Origin: Gammaproteobacteria bacterium | GTDB taxonomy: Bacteria; Pseudomonadota; Gammaproteobacteria; Nitrosococcales; Methylophagaceae | Reading direction: 5' to 3' | NCBI GenBank assembly: GCA_014859375.1 | Contig: JACUUH010000001.1 | Coordinates: 1-64,000, forward strand | Length of the DNA: 64,000 bases | Part shown: piece after piece, positions 1-9,474 of the stretch | Numbering within the stretch: position 1 is the stretch's first letter | Layout of the letters: every line of letters begins with the position of its first letter | The notes under the pieces: generated by a model | Database searches by the model: none | Told to the model about the DNA's origin: nothing | What the model saw: the letters and a program-made list of their open reading frames with translations, nothing else | Translations under genes and position numbers: made by a program

Positions 1-31
1 TAGTCGGATAATTTCGATTACTGCCCTATGT

Positions 32-150
32 GCGCCCATAGCTCAACTGGATAGGATATATATCACCGCCTGTCCCTGCACTGACCTTCTAAGTCAGTAC
101 CGTAAAAAGCAGGATGGAGGTGAAAGGTTCGATTCCTGCTGGGCGTACCA
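32..150 (+). tRNA. tRNA-Arg(TCT)-like RNA with encoded CCA and non-canonical insertions
   Basis: Acceptor GCGCCCA (32-38) pairs with TGGGCGT (140-146), followed by A and CCA. Anticodon arm ACTGAC-CTTCTAA-GTCAGT (80-98) has anticodon TCT. TTCGATT T-loop at 128-134. Total 119 nt; D and T stems are imperfect. Confidence 0.6.
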
Positions 151-260
151 TTATAAAAGCGTATTAGCGGCCTGAGATCTATTGTAGCGAACTCACTACG
201 TAACGTACTGCCATACACGTTTACGTCTAGCTACAGGCTTCTAGTGCGCTTCTATAATGG
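148..260 (+). ncRNA. long imperfect hairpin RNA directly downstream of (and sharing CCA with) the tRNA
   Basis: CCATTATAAAAGCG (148-161) pairs with CGCTTCTATAATGG (247-260) with one mismatch. The pairing continues through 162-167/241-246 and GCCTG (170-174)/CAGGC (234-238). No ORF. Confidence 0.5.
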
Positions 261-277
261 TTAATCAACATAACGTT

Positions 278-320
278 TACTACTGTACTCCAAAAGGAGT
301 ACAGTAGTATATTTTTTTTT
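278..320 (+). terminator. intrinsic terminator
   Basis: TACTACTGTACTCC-AAAA-GGAGTACAGTAGTA perfect stem followed by a T tract. Confidence 0.85.
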
Positions 321-346
321 GTCCACTTACCCAAAAAAATCATTTA

Positions 347-385
347 ACCCAAAGTCAACCCCATATTACTAAATTGAATAGTAGA
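347..385 (+). promoter_or_regulatory. phiKZ-early-like promoter element (AAAGTCAACCCCATATTACTAAATTGAATA)
   Basis: CATATTAC at 362-369, with a conserved upstream AAGTCAA and downstream TTGAATA shared with several other loci in the window. Confidence 0.55.
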
Positions 386-428
386 TAGTATTAAGCTATA
401 TATAACAATTAATTTAAGGAGAATAGAC

Positions 429-617
429 ATGAGTTTATTAAAAGTTGTAGCAGTAGTAGGTGGTGCGGTTGTGGCAAGTGTAGCCGTTGGTGGTTACACC
501 GCTTGGAGAAAGTACAAGCGCGATGAAAAAAAGGTCTTAGATATGAAAGGTGAGATGGAAGAGTTTATGAACCGCAGTCACGCGGAATTTAAGAGCGATG
601 CAATAAAGGATAAATGA
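429..617 (+). CDS. small single-TM protein with basic/charged tail
   Basis: ORF with RBS (aaggag). N-terminus MSLLKVVAVVGGAVVASVAVGGY is a TM segment and resembles the ORF at 49686. Confidence 0.7.
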   Translation: MSLLKVVAVVGGAVVASVAVGGYTAWRKYKRDEKKVLDMKGEMEEFMNRSHAEFKSDAIKDK

Positions 618-618
618 C

Positions 619-768
619 ATGAAAGCATTAGAAATTGTAGTGGGTTTTGCGGCGATAAACGTGTCGCTTGTATTCTTAGCTAAATGGCACCATAATAAGC
701 GCCTCCGTGCGGCCAATAGAGCCGCACGTCAAATGGCTGAAGATTTTGATAATTGTCGACCCAAATAA
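619..768 (+). CDS. small single-TM protein (49 aa), absent from the ORF track
   Basis: ATG at 619 overlaps the stop of the previous ORF. Translation MKALEIVVGFAAINVSLVFLAKWHHNKRLRAANRAARQMAEDFDNCRPK. Confidence 0.6.
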   Translation: MKALEIVVGFAAINVSLVFLAKWHHNKRLRAANRAARQMAEDFDNCRPK

Positions 769-802
769 TAAATTAATTTGAGTTATCCAAAATAATAGCT
801 AA

Positions 803-833
803 AGAGCACCATTACGAGTGCTCTTTTTTTTTT
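803..833 (+). terminator. intrinsic terminator
   Basis: AGAGCAC...GTGCTCT stem followed by a T run. Confidence 0.75.
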
Positions 834-899
834 GTTTAATATGGTAACTTTTTTAGGGTATAAATAGACTACCTCTAAAGGTAGTCTATTGTTTACCTT

Positions 900-1790
900 T
901 TAATAACCGCCAGCTGGAGTATCCATAGCTCTGGCTGAAGCATCATTCACCTGATCAGAGTAACCAGATTCAGCTGCTCTAATATCGGCTTGAATTTCTT
1001 GAACGAAAGCTTCTTTAAGGTTAGGGTTAATACCTGACATGTTCATCTCATCAAGATAACGTTGTGCCAAAGTATTTACGCCTAAACCTTCTTGCGTCAA
1101 GCTAGTGAATTCCACAGAATACTGAGTAGGTTCACCAGGTTGAGTTAAGTCGCGGCGACCAAGAACTTCACCGGCAGTTTTAGGATGCATGTTAGTTGAT
1201 AACCATGCGTGTACTACGCGTGTATGAGTAGGATCTGGTTCGATAAACATTACAGTCATACCAGTGTAGTCCGGTAATAGATCTGTAGGCTTCTCACCTT
1301 GTCTAGTCATAACGTTTGGAACCTTAGTAGTCGGGTCCATGATAAGGTTAGTGATCCAACCTGTCAAGAACTGATTAATAGGTTTCCCATATTTTTCTGT
1401 CCATGTAAATACTGGTACAGAACGTGCACGTGTAACGTTGGTTGCAGTTTCCTGCATTTCACCAGCACCACCGACTGCTTCTTCAGAATACTCTACGGTT
1501 AGAGTAGATTGTAGACCTTCGATGGTGTTAGCGTGCAATTCAACCAAAGACTTCAGTGTACCAACCCATTTTTCAGAGTTAGGTAAATGCTGAAATCCTC
1601 TAGGCGCTTCTACAAGTACAGCGATAAGGTTACGACGAATATAAGCTGCGTTAGAAACGTAGCCTTCAAAGTTCGTGCGAATACCATTCTGACCTGATTC
1701 AAGTAAAGATACATCCAACATACCCTCGCCATTGAGGGACTTTTCACCGTGCGCTTTTGTACCGAGTATGGTGCTTTGTAAACGACCCAT
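900..1790 (-). CDS. putative tail tube protein (phiKZ gp30-like position)
   Basis: Complete ORF immediately downstream of the sheath gene; order sheath-tube; structural-protein-like composition. Confidence 0.5.
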   Translation of the reverse strand: MGRLQSTILGTKAHGEKSLNGEGMLDVSLLESGQNGIRTNFEGYVSNAAYIRRNLIAVLVEAPRGFQHLPNSEKWVGTLKSLVELHANTIEGLQSTLTVEYSEEAVGGAGEMQETATNVTRARSVPVFTWTEKYGKPINQFLTGWITNLIMDPTTKVPNVMTRQGEKPTDLLPDYTGMTVMFIEPDPTHTRVVHAWLSTNMHPKTAGEVLGRRDLTQPGEPTQYSVEFTSLTQEGLGVNTLAQRYLDEMNMSGINPNLKEAFVQEIQADIRAAESGYSDQVNDASARAMDTPAGGY

Positions 1791-1834
1791 ATTTTTTTAA
1801 TCTCCTAATTTTGATTAATAAGACTCACCTGAAA

Positions 1835-3967
1835 TTAACCAGGGTAATCCTCGATTCGATGTGCGACAACAGTGAACGAGCCAACAGTTTTCATGTTAGG
1901 TGCGTACATGTGGATGTTACACGCCCAACTATAACCGCGTTGTTCATCGTAAGACGAATAGAAAGTTTCGGCTTGAACAATAATGCGATCACCAAACTTA
2001 TCTCTAACATCTTCTTCGATCAACTGGTCGGAACGTTCCATGAACTGTTCAGGAGTTAAGCCAGAAATACCTGTTAAATCACGCCATGTTCTAAATGCAA
2101 CTTTTTCTAATTCAACAGCAGCAATCATGTTGATAGCTGAGTTAAGTACAGAAGAGTCATCATCGTACACGGTTTGGATACCAGGGAAGAACAAGCTACT
2201 ACGATCGTAGTTTTGTACCCAAGTTAGACCAGTGTCCCAGTTAATACTACGGACATTATCACTAACCCACTCTGCATTAACACCTTTAAATTTCAACACA
2301 CGGTTGTTAGGTGGCATGTCAAACGCTTCACGTGTTTTCCAGATACCATTGCCAGCACCCATGTATCTAGCTGACTTCTGAGCAATCTCTAAAGTTAATG
2401 GCAACAGCCCTTTATAGTTACTATTTAACAAGTAACCAGAATGTCCCACGATAAGTGCACGACAAGTAGGTGTTCCGTAAACTTCAGACTCAGGATAAAG
2501 TCTAGCTTTAGAACGTAACGCCACAGCAATCGACTGTTCTTCAGAAGCTGTGTTCTGAGGTTGCGACACGTCTTGGGTTGATACGACAGGGTAAATATCT
2601 TTACGCTTACCCATAGGTACAAAGAATGCATACTTAGTTTCAAGTGAGAAACCACTATCGTAAAGCACTGACTGTGGATACATTGCCATGTCCATGAACT
2701 TAGCTTCTAGATCGCCGTAGTTAGTCAATTGATGACGAACAGCTAAATCGAAAGTTTCAAAATTCATAACACCGTCGTAACCACCGGTGCAATAATGAGT
2801 AGAAGAAGAACTCAATAGAACGCCACCTTCAGACGGACCTTGAATAATCAAAGATTCGTAAGGGATGTTATTCCAATCAGTACCACCGAACACGTTAACC
2901 AAATGTAGATTTTCTTCACCATCTGGAACATAACCGTGTGGTGCTTCTTTTGCTTGAACCATTGAAAGAATAGTTTCTAAATGGTCTTTGTAAACATGAA
3001 TGCGTTTAAATGGAGCTTGAATTTCAGGTAGACCTGCTGCAGCTTCTTGCGAGTATGCAGGGAGTACAGCGTCATCAATGTATAGTTCTTTTTGAACACG
3101 TGGATTGAAGACACCTTCTTTAAAACTGAAATCTACCGTTTGCTCACCAAATAAAGTTTCTACAGTTTTAGATGTGAAGGTTTGTGTATCGCGTTCCACA
3201 ATCTGTAGTCTGTAAAGGTATGCCAGCTGTTCTTCGATCGTTTGATCGTCAGCTGAAATAGCGCTATCAGTAGTTGGCGCAGAAAATCTAATGCCAACAT
3301 TATTACCATAAGAACCGAAGTGTTGTACTTCAAAGTCCATGATAGGATAGATGGTGGACTGTTCACCGTCACTGTTTGTCATTTGACCTACAGTAGACTT
3401 TCCGTCACCAACGCGTGAATCAAGAATACGCTCATTACCTGATTCAAGTAAACGAGGGTCGTTATCTTCTAAAATACGTCCGTCATCTTCAGGTTTAATA
3501 GTAGGACCTACTAACCAGCGAAGGTTAAAGCCTTCTACTAAGTCCCCGGTAGGGATTTTATTACCGCTTTCATCTAACTTGTGTTTACCTTGTTCGTCGC
3601 GCTCATACACGGGAACAAATTCTGGCAATACATCAACAGACAAACGTAGCGTTGCAGGTGGGTTTGCGCCAGGCGGCACTAACCGTTGAATCATCATGCT
3701 GTTACCTTCAGCACCAATGGTTTCAACAAACGGTGTTGCATGGTTATAGTAAGGACCTTTAGGGTCAAAGGTCTTTTGACCATACATACTAACCATTGCT
3801 GTACCAGATGTCAATTGCGGCAGTGTTTCCCCTCTCTCACTATAAATGAAGAGGTGTGGTAAATGTGTTGGAATTAAGATTGGTTCAATTACTGGTGCTC
3901 TACCAGAATTATCTTTAATACCTTTATAAATACCACGTGGGGCCGCATTTCGTATTGTTAACGACAT
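1835..3967 (-). CDS. contractile tail sheath protein (phiKZ gp29-like)
   Basis: 710 aa. N-terminus SLTIRNAAPRGIYKG...VPVIEPILIPTHLPHLFIYSERG and C-terminal VVAHRIEDYPG are sheath-like; fits phiKZ order. Confidence 0.75.
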   Translation of the reverse strand: MSLTIRNAAPRGIYKGIKDNSGRAPVIEPILIPTHLPHLFIYSERGETLPQLTSGTAMVSMYGQKTFDPKGPYYNHATPFVETIGAEGNSMMIQRLVPPGANPPATLRLSVDVLPEFVPVYERDEQGKHKLDESGNKIPTGDLVEGFNLRWLVGPTIKPEDDGRILEDNDPRLLESGNERILDSRVGDGKSTVGQMTNSDGEQSTIYPIMDFEVQHFGSYGNNVGIRFSAPTTDSAISADDQTIEEQLAYLYRLQIVERDTQTFTSKTVETLFGEQTVDFSFKEGVFNPRVQKELYIDDAVLPAYSQEAAAGLPEIQAPFKRIHVYKDHLETILSMVQAKEAPHGYVPDGEENLHLVNVFGGTDWNNIPYESLIIQGPSEGGVLLSSSSTHYCTGGYDGVMNFETFDLAVRHQLTNYGDLEAKFMDMAMYPQSVLYDSGFSLETKYAFFVPMGKRKDIYPVVSTQDVSQPQNTASEEQSIAVALRSKARLYPESEVYGTPTCRALIVGHSGYLLNSNYKGLLPLTLEIAQKSARYMGAGNGIWKTREAFDMPPNNRVLKFKGVNAEWVSDNVRSINWDTGLTWVQNYDRSSLFFPGIQTVYDDDSSVLNSAINMIAAVELEKVAFRTWRDLTGISGLTPEQFMERSDQLIEEDVRDKFGDRIIVQAETFYSSYDEQRGYSWACNIHMYAPNMKTVGSFTVVAHRIEDYPG

Positions 3968-4249
3968 AAAAGAAATGCTCCTTCGAAGGATAAATTTTTT
4001 TGTTTAAACTCTACCATAACTTGAACGTGTTTAGTGCCATGGTCACACTGACACGCCCCATGGTGAAATGGTATAGTTCTGACTTTTTATACAAGCGTCT
4101 CTTCTTCAATAAAAAGTATCATAGAAAATGTATACATATTTTCTTGAAACAAGGAGATAAACAATTGCTTGTGTAAAAAATATTTAACGACAACAATGTT
4201 TAAAACCTCATACAATCATGTAAGGTTTTACACTTAAAGGAGATAATAA

Positions 4250-5146
4250 ATGTTTTCCACCGCTTACGATACCCTAGCCGCTAGGTTTTATGATGTAAAA
4301 GAAATTAGATCTAAGCTAGAACTTGCACGTATCGACGATGAACTTAAACCTGCTAGATGGCCTGATAGTAGAGAAATTATTGACGGGATATATGAAGTTG
4401 GTGATAATGAAGTTCCGACTTTCACACATCCTTTCAAATATGAATTTGATAAAAAGCCTGTTTATGTTGTCGACTTAAGACCTTACACCAAGATTGAAAG
4501 AGATGGCACTAGAGCTATCACTAACCTACCAGAATACTCTTTACTTTTAATGAGAGCTAAACTAAACAAAATCTGGGATGAAGAACCAAGTCTAGTTGTA
4601 AACATGGGCGACTTACCAATGGTAGTCTTTGTTAGATGGTTAACTGGTGTCATTAGTTCTAGATTAGGTCTATCTCCAGAAGATCAAATCAAACTATCAG
4701 CTGTCACTCTTTTTTATTGGTACGATTTGTCTAGAGAAGAGTCTTTAGAAGAATCTGAGAAAATGAGAGTGCTCGCTAAATTATCTAAGATCTCATACAT
4801 ACCTACCACTGCAGTTGTCGGGTTAGTGGATAGAATTGTGAGAATGGGTAATGTTAGCGATTACATTGCAGTTGCTAAAGAAGTGGTGGGTTCTACTAGA
4901 ATGGAGAAATTAAACCCTGGTTTATTATTCTCTATGTTAGGTGGAAGTTGGTTTGGTTTAAACGCCAAAGAGTTAATAGCTGTAGCCACCGAACACCCTC
5001 CAACGTTCATTGCCATTATAAATGCAGCTTTGGAGAGTAGAAGTTACAAGAAATCTCTTTTAGGTAAACTTGTCTATGAAAACGACAAAGATAGAAGAGG
5101 TAAAGTATTTACTCAGTCCATCTACAACTTAATGAAAGATTATTAA
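4250..5146 (+). CDS. phiKZ-like conserved hypothetical protein (gp28-like position)
   Basis: 298 aa ORF with RBS; collinear with the block leading to TerL. Confidence 0.5.
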   Translation: MFSTAYDTLAARFYDVKEIRSKLELARIDDELKPARWPDSREIIDGIYEVGDNEVPTFTHPFKYEFDKKPVYVVDLRPYTKIERDGTRAITNLPEYSLLLMRAKLNKIWDEEPSLVVNMGDLPMVVFVRWLTGVISSRLGLSPEDQIKLSAVTLFYWYDLSREESLEESEKMRVLAKLSKISYIPTTAVVGLVDRIVRMGNVSDYIAVAKEVVGSTRMEKLNPGLLFSMLGGSWFGLNAKELIAVATEHPPTFIAIINAALESRSYKKSLLGKLVYENDKDRRGKVFTQSIYNLMKDY

Positions 5147-5158
5147 TAAGTTAAGGAA

Positions 5159-7735
5159 ATGATCATGTCTAATTACCTAACAAGACACGCTATAGAAAAT
5201 GTTTGGTGCAGTCATGATCAGGATCATCAACATTTATACCAACCCGCTAGAATCTCAATACCCAAAGGGGTTAGAAGATTTGTTGGTGTGGAATGGTCTA
5301 ATGTTAGACTTCCTGATTATAACAAAACTTACCATGTCTACCAAATAGGTAATATATCTCCAGCTATCATTAACCTTATACCTAATAATGATCGCTGGTA
5401 CATAGCCTCTGAGACTATAAATAAGTATAACATGATAATTGATGTCTATGACGATAAAGGTCGGCATCTACCTAGGTTTACAGCTTATTTTAGAAAAAGT
5501 GTCAGCGGTAATTTAGTTATTGCCGTTGAAGATCAACCAAGAATAAGTGAACTCAGGTATAGAAAGTTATACGTTAGGTTTTATACCAATGCCTATTTCT
5601 CGTCTGAAAGATCCCATGAAACTGAAGACAGAGTTTTCACTAAAGGTATTAAGGTAACTGGTAGAAACCAAGTAGTTGTATTCCAAAATGAAATACAGGA
5701 TATTAAAGACTCTTGGGGCGGTGAGGTTTACGTATTTCTAAATGGTTGGTGGTGTAAAGGGTTTAACCCGGACAATGTTGCAGAGGGAGATATTCTCGAA
5801 TACGTCCACGATACATCCGTTAAGAAAATAGAAAGCTTTAAAATAGATGACTTAGAAACTTTTACCTCTACACTAGATTCTCTTAGAAAGTATTTAATTT
5901 TAAGAGATACTGATTTAATGGATACCATTGATTATAAAGATGACATGGATATCTTTTTGGTTAAAAAGGAAGGTTACTTACAGAAAGGTATAACCTATCA
6001 TCAGTCTACACCGTTCTCTGTAAGAATGGTTACTCATAAAGACTATTCAATCCCAGTGCAACATTTAACAGACTTGGCTAGTGAGATTGAAGATTGGGAT
6101 AATCTATTGGACCTTTACATAGTTCTTCAGATACGCCGAGCAGGGTATGAAAGACCTTTAGTTTTTGAACATCATCGCATAAAAGAACTAATGCGGTTAG
6201 ATAAGGATAAAGTTCTTCAAGCAATGGTTGGCAGTAACTCAAACGTTGAGGAATGGAAAGCTGCTAGTTTAGAGAATAGTAAATATGTTGAGTTAATGAG
6301 AGCTAAGTTACATCAGGTCAATGAAGATTTTGTTCAAACTGCTTATGGTTACAACGCTATAACCAAAATGTTTGGAGATAACCTACATAAGCCTTATAAT
6401 CTTGGAGGAAAGAGAGTAGTATATTTACCCACTCTACTTCAAGACAATGCAACGATCTTTGAATTTGATATGCAAGGAAGATTGGTAGATTTCTATCATC
6501 ATGACTCAGGGCGTATCTATGAAGTTAAGAATGAAATCACAGGTTATGTTGAAGCTATAACTGGCAGAGGCGGGGATAGTTCATACACTTACTACGGATA
6601 TGATTGGATTTTATTAAATCCTTTAGTTGGCTATAAATGCTATATCACTGACCTTGCAGGTGGAAATCCTCTGAAGGATAATTGGAGATTAGCAGTAGAA
6701 GGCAGTGACTACAAAGTGGAGGGTGATGTGCTCACATGGTTGGTTGACAGAGATACCACATGGAGTGCTCTACGCACGGATGATGGTTTCCTTGTAAGGA
6801 AGTTCCAAGATAGCTTTACGGATGGTATTCTTAGATTTACTATCAAGGCTATGGATAGAGTACAAGAAGAAACTGTTGAAGTGTTGAGTCATATACCTCC
6901 TGCCAAACTGGAAGTGTTTTTAAACGGTCATCCACTTATAGAAAATCTAGATTACTTTGTTAAATGGCCCGAGGTCATTATATCAAATAAGGAATACTTA
7001 AAACCTGATTTAGATATCGAACAAGACATAGTTGTCAGATGCTTAGGTTTTTGTACGGATGATTTACAAAGACTACCGGCTAATGATTTTGGATATGTTG
7101 AAAACGGGATTCTTAGCGCTAATAATCGCTTCGATGTTAGGGACGACAAAGTAATGAGATTCGTTGCTGGAGGTAGAATATATCATCAAAACGAATTACA
7201 GTTCTGTGAGGACGACTGTGGCATTAGGATTGGGAACATTGGAAACGGTACTCCTTATCTAATCGACGAGACTCCAGTTGCTTTAGGTAATTTAATTAAT
7301 GAGGAAGTTCATTCGTTTAGAGAAAGAAGTCTTAACTTAGATAAGAGAATATCGGATTATCTAACTATGTATTATCCAGAACCTGAGCGCAGTGAGATTT
7401 CAGTTATTGATAAACGTTACAGAATCATAAGTCCTTTCATCTCTAAGATCTATTATGATCTGGCCAGTGGATTCTTTTACCCAGAAGGTATAGAAAACCA
7501 GTACTCTGAAGAGAAGGCTAGAGAGTGGGTTAAGGATTATGAGTGGTTATTAGATTACGATCCTATCAATCACGGCGTGGATCAGAGATACGTATCTATT
7601 CACCCACATCCATTATTCACAGAGGTGTCGTTGGATATTTACAGATATAACTTCTTACTTAAGATTGTTAAATCGTATTACAACGATAGAATGAATATCG
7701 CTTCCCATATCAACATAAAAGAAGGATGGGTATAA
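5159..7735 (+). CDS. large conserved hypothetical/virion protein (gp27-like position)
   Basis: 858 aa ORF, tightly packed between neighbours. Confidence 0.5.
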   Translation: MIMSNYLTRHAIENVWCSHDQDHQHLYQPARISIPKGVRRFVGVEWSNVRLPDYNKTYHVYQIGNISPAIINLIPNNDRWYIASETINKYNMIIDVYDDKGRHLPRFTAYFRKSVSGNLVIAVEDQPRISELRYRKLYVRFYTNAYFSSERSHETEDRVFTKGIKVTGRNQVVVFQNEIQDIKDSWGGEVYVFLNGWWCKGFNPDNVAEGDILEYVHDTSVKKIESFKIDDLETFTSTLDSLRKYLILRDTDLMDTIDYKDDMDIFLVKKEGYLQKGITYHQSTPFSVRMVTHKDYSIPVQHLTDLASEIEDWDNLLDLYIVLQIRRAGYERPLVFEHHRIKELMRLDKDKVLQAMVGSNSNVEEWKAASLENSKYVELMRAKLHQVNEDFVQTAYGYNAITKMFGDNLHKPYNLGGKRVVYLPTLLQDNATIFEFDMQGRLVDFYHHDSGRIYEVKNEITGYVEAITGRGGDSSYTYYGYDWILLNPLVGYKCYITDLAGGNPLKDNWRLAVEGSDYKVEGDVLTWLVDRDTTWSALRTDDGFLVRKFQDSFTDGILRFTIKAMDRVQEETVEVLSHIPPAKLEVFLNGHPLIENLDYFVKWPEVIISNKEYLKPDLDIEQDIVVRCLGFCTDDLQRLPANDFGYVENGILSANNRFDVRDDKVMRFVAGGRIYHQNELQFCEDDCGIRIGNIGNGTPYLIDETPVALGNLINEEVHSFRERSLNLDKRISDYLTMYYPEPERSEISVIDKRYRIISPFISKIYYDLASGFFYPEGIENQYSEEKAREWVKDYEWLLDYDPINHGVDQRYVSIHPHPLFTEVSLDIYRYNFLLKIVKSYYNDRMNIASHINIKEGWV

Positions 7736-7738
7736 AAA

Positions 7739-9397
7739 ATGAGTGAAGTTTTAGTACCAATACATGACCCTGATAGAGGCTTTAGAATTTGGCACCTATC
7801 AGAAATATTTAGAGGTCCTAATACCGGCAGGTACATACCTAATAAAGACGATCTAGTTTTAGATTGGGATACAGGTATGTATAGAGTAGTGGGTAATGAT
7901 TTATCCACAGGCTTGAGTCGGTTAGAACCCTGGTATGGTCCAAAAGAAGGTGAGGGTGTTACTTTAGAAAATAGTCTATTAGGTATTGACATTGGGAATC
8001 AAGGTGAGTCTTTTAGAGCCTACATTGATACTAGTGTCACACCTCACACCTTGGCATGCGACAGTAGACTGCATATCCACGGGACTGCACCTACAAGCAT
8101 TAAAGTTTTTAAAGGCACGGACATTAGCGATACCGGTACGGTTATCTCCGCTATGTATGATAGAAATAACCAACTACTAGGTGAGAACATTCCATTGGAG
8201 TTAGTCACCATGCCCGATGCCAATAACAAAGCTATTAAAACACCTGTTGTTGGACACACGCTTAGTAAACTAGACGATGGTGAAGTTGTCACTGCAGTAG
8301 TTTATGATGACTTGGGGTATGTTAGAAGTTACAGCACTCTATTAGTTAAGAATACTACTTTCATTAGAAGTACGGAAGCTAATAGAAAATACATTACGTC
8401 TATTCATTTGGAATCACCGTTCCTAGATAAGAATGAACCTAACGTATTAAGATTACCTATTAACGTTGCAATAAGCGATGTACCAGTTATAGGTGTGGTT
8501 ACTTATAGCGATGGTAGTCAGATGAAGTTACCTGCTAACGGCGGTAAGTTCAAACTATATGGAATGACTCATTTTGTATCTACTATCGTAGGGCAAAAGA
8601 TTCCATTAGTATTGACCTATCACTTAAGTCCTGATGAAATTAACTACGGTGCTCAAGCAGGTGACTCCAAACATATCTCTGTAGAATATTGGGGGACTAC
8701 AACTGAATTTGAGAAATCATACTCTGTTAAGATATTTGCCTTCCCAAGATGGGTTGACGGTATTCGCGGTTATGAACTTGATTATTGGTTATACAACCTC
8801 GATCGACACAAAGTTTATAACATCACTAATCTTGTTACATTTACTAACAACTCTGAATTCTTCAGACCGTTACAGTACAATGTAAAACAGAAATTAGTGT
8901 TATCTGTTGAAATGGATAAAGTAGATACAGCTTACCCTAAATATAAGTTTGTACAAGCAATTGATTTAACTTTAATGTCACCAGGTACGTCGGATCAAAC
9001 TAAATGGTTAGTTGGTTTCCAACCTAATCAAGATCCAATGTATGGTCATGACCTTGTAGCTAAAGTTCAATTTGTTAATACAGATTACTGGTTAGTTGAC
9101 ATCACAAGTGGGTTCAACTCTAAAGAAGAATGGTTAAGGCATGTTTACTACGATGCTAAACCATTGTTTAATCCATTGAGTGAAGATGAAGCTCCAATGC
9201 CTAATCTACTTGTTCTTAAAACTAAGAATAATAGATACGAGGTACCGAGTGACGATTGGGATGATCATATCGAATTTGTAAACGATCTCAACGATGGTGA
9301 GAACCTAATGATTGAGTTTGTCTATAGATTAGATGAGACTGATTTACAGCTTGGTGTGGCCGCTTTACCAGTTAAGGCTGTTCAACACTTAGATTAA
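7739..9397 (+). CDS. conserved hypothetical/virion protein (gp26-like position)
   Basis: 552 aa ORF starting 4 nt after the previous stop; followed by a terminator. Confidence 0.5.
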   Translation: MSEVLVPIHDPDRGFRIWHLSEIFRGPNTGRYIPNKDDLVLDWDTGMYRVVGNDLSTGLSRLEPWYGPKEGEGVTLENSLLGIDIGNQGESFRAYIDTSVTPHTLACDSRLHIHGTAPTSIKVFKGTDISDTGTVISAMYDRNNQLLGENIPLELVTMPDANNKAIKTPVVGHTLSKLDDGEVVTAVVYDDLGYVRSYSTLLVKNTTFIRSTEANRKYITSIHLESPFLDKNEPNVLRLPINVAISDVPVIGVVTYSDGSQMKLPANGGKFKLYGMTHFVSTIVGQKIPLVLTYHLSPDEINYGAQAGDSKHISVEYWGTTTEFEKSYSVKIFAFPRWVDGIRGYELDYWLYNLDRHKVYNITNLVTFTNNSEFFRPLQYNVKQKLVLSVEMDKVDTAYPKYKFVQAIDLTLMSPGTSDQTKWLVGFQPNQDPMYGHDLVAKVQFVNTDYWLVDITSGFNSKEEWLRHVYYDAKPLFNPLSEDEAPMPNLLVLKTKNNRYEVPSDDWDDHIEFVNDLNDGENLMIEFVYRLDETDLQLGVAALPVKAVQHLD

Positions 9398-9413
9398 AGT
9401 AATAAAGATGTTA

Positions 9414-9448
9414 TAGGAGGCCTTATCGGTCTCCTAAGCATTTTTTTA
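9414..9448 (+). terminator. intrinsic terminator
   Basis: TAGGAG...CTCCTA stem followed by T7. Confidence 0.6.
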
Positions 9449-9474
9449 TAACGTATTTTTTTGGGGTAAAACTA

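Noticed and set aside
1299-2210. Plus-strand ORFs 1299..1502, 1757..2059 and 1983..2210
   Set aside because: Antisense to the tube/sheath genes; low-complexity, Cys/Ser-rich translations without RBS. Treated as shadow ORFs.
5255-8292. Minus-strand ORFs within 5255-8292 and plus-strand 7986..8180
   Set aside because: Fully inside well-supported plus-strand genes; compositional shadows.
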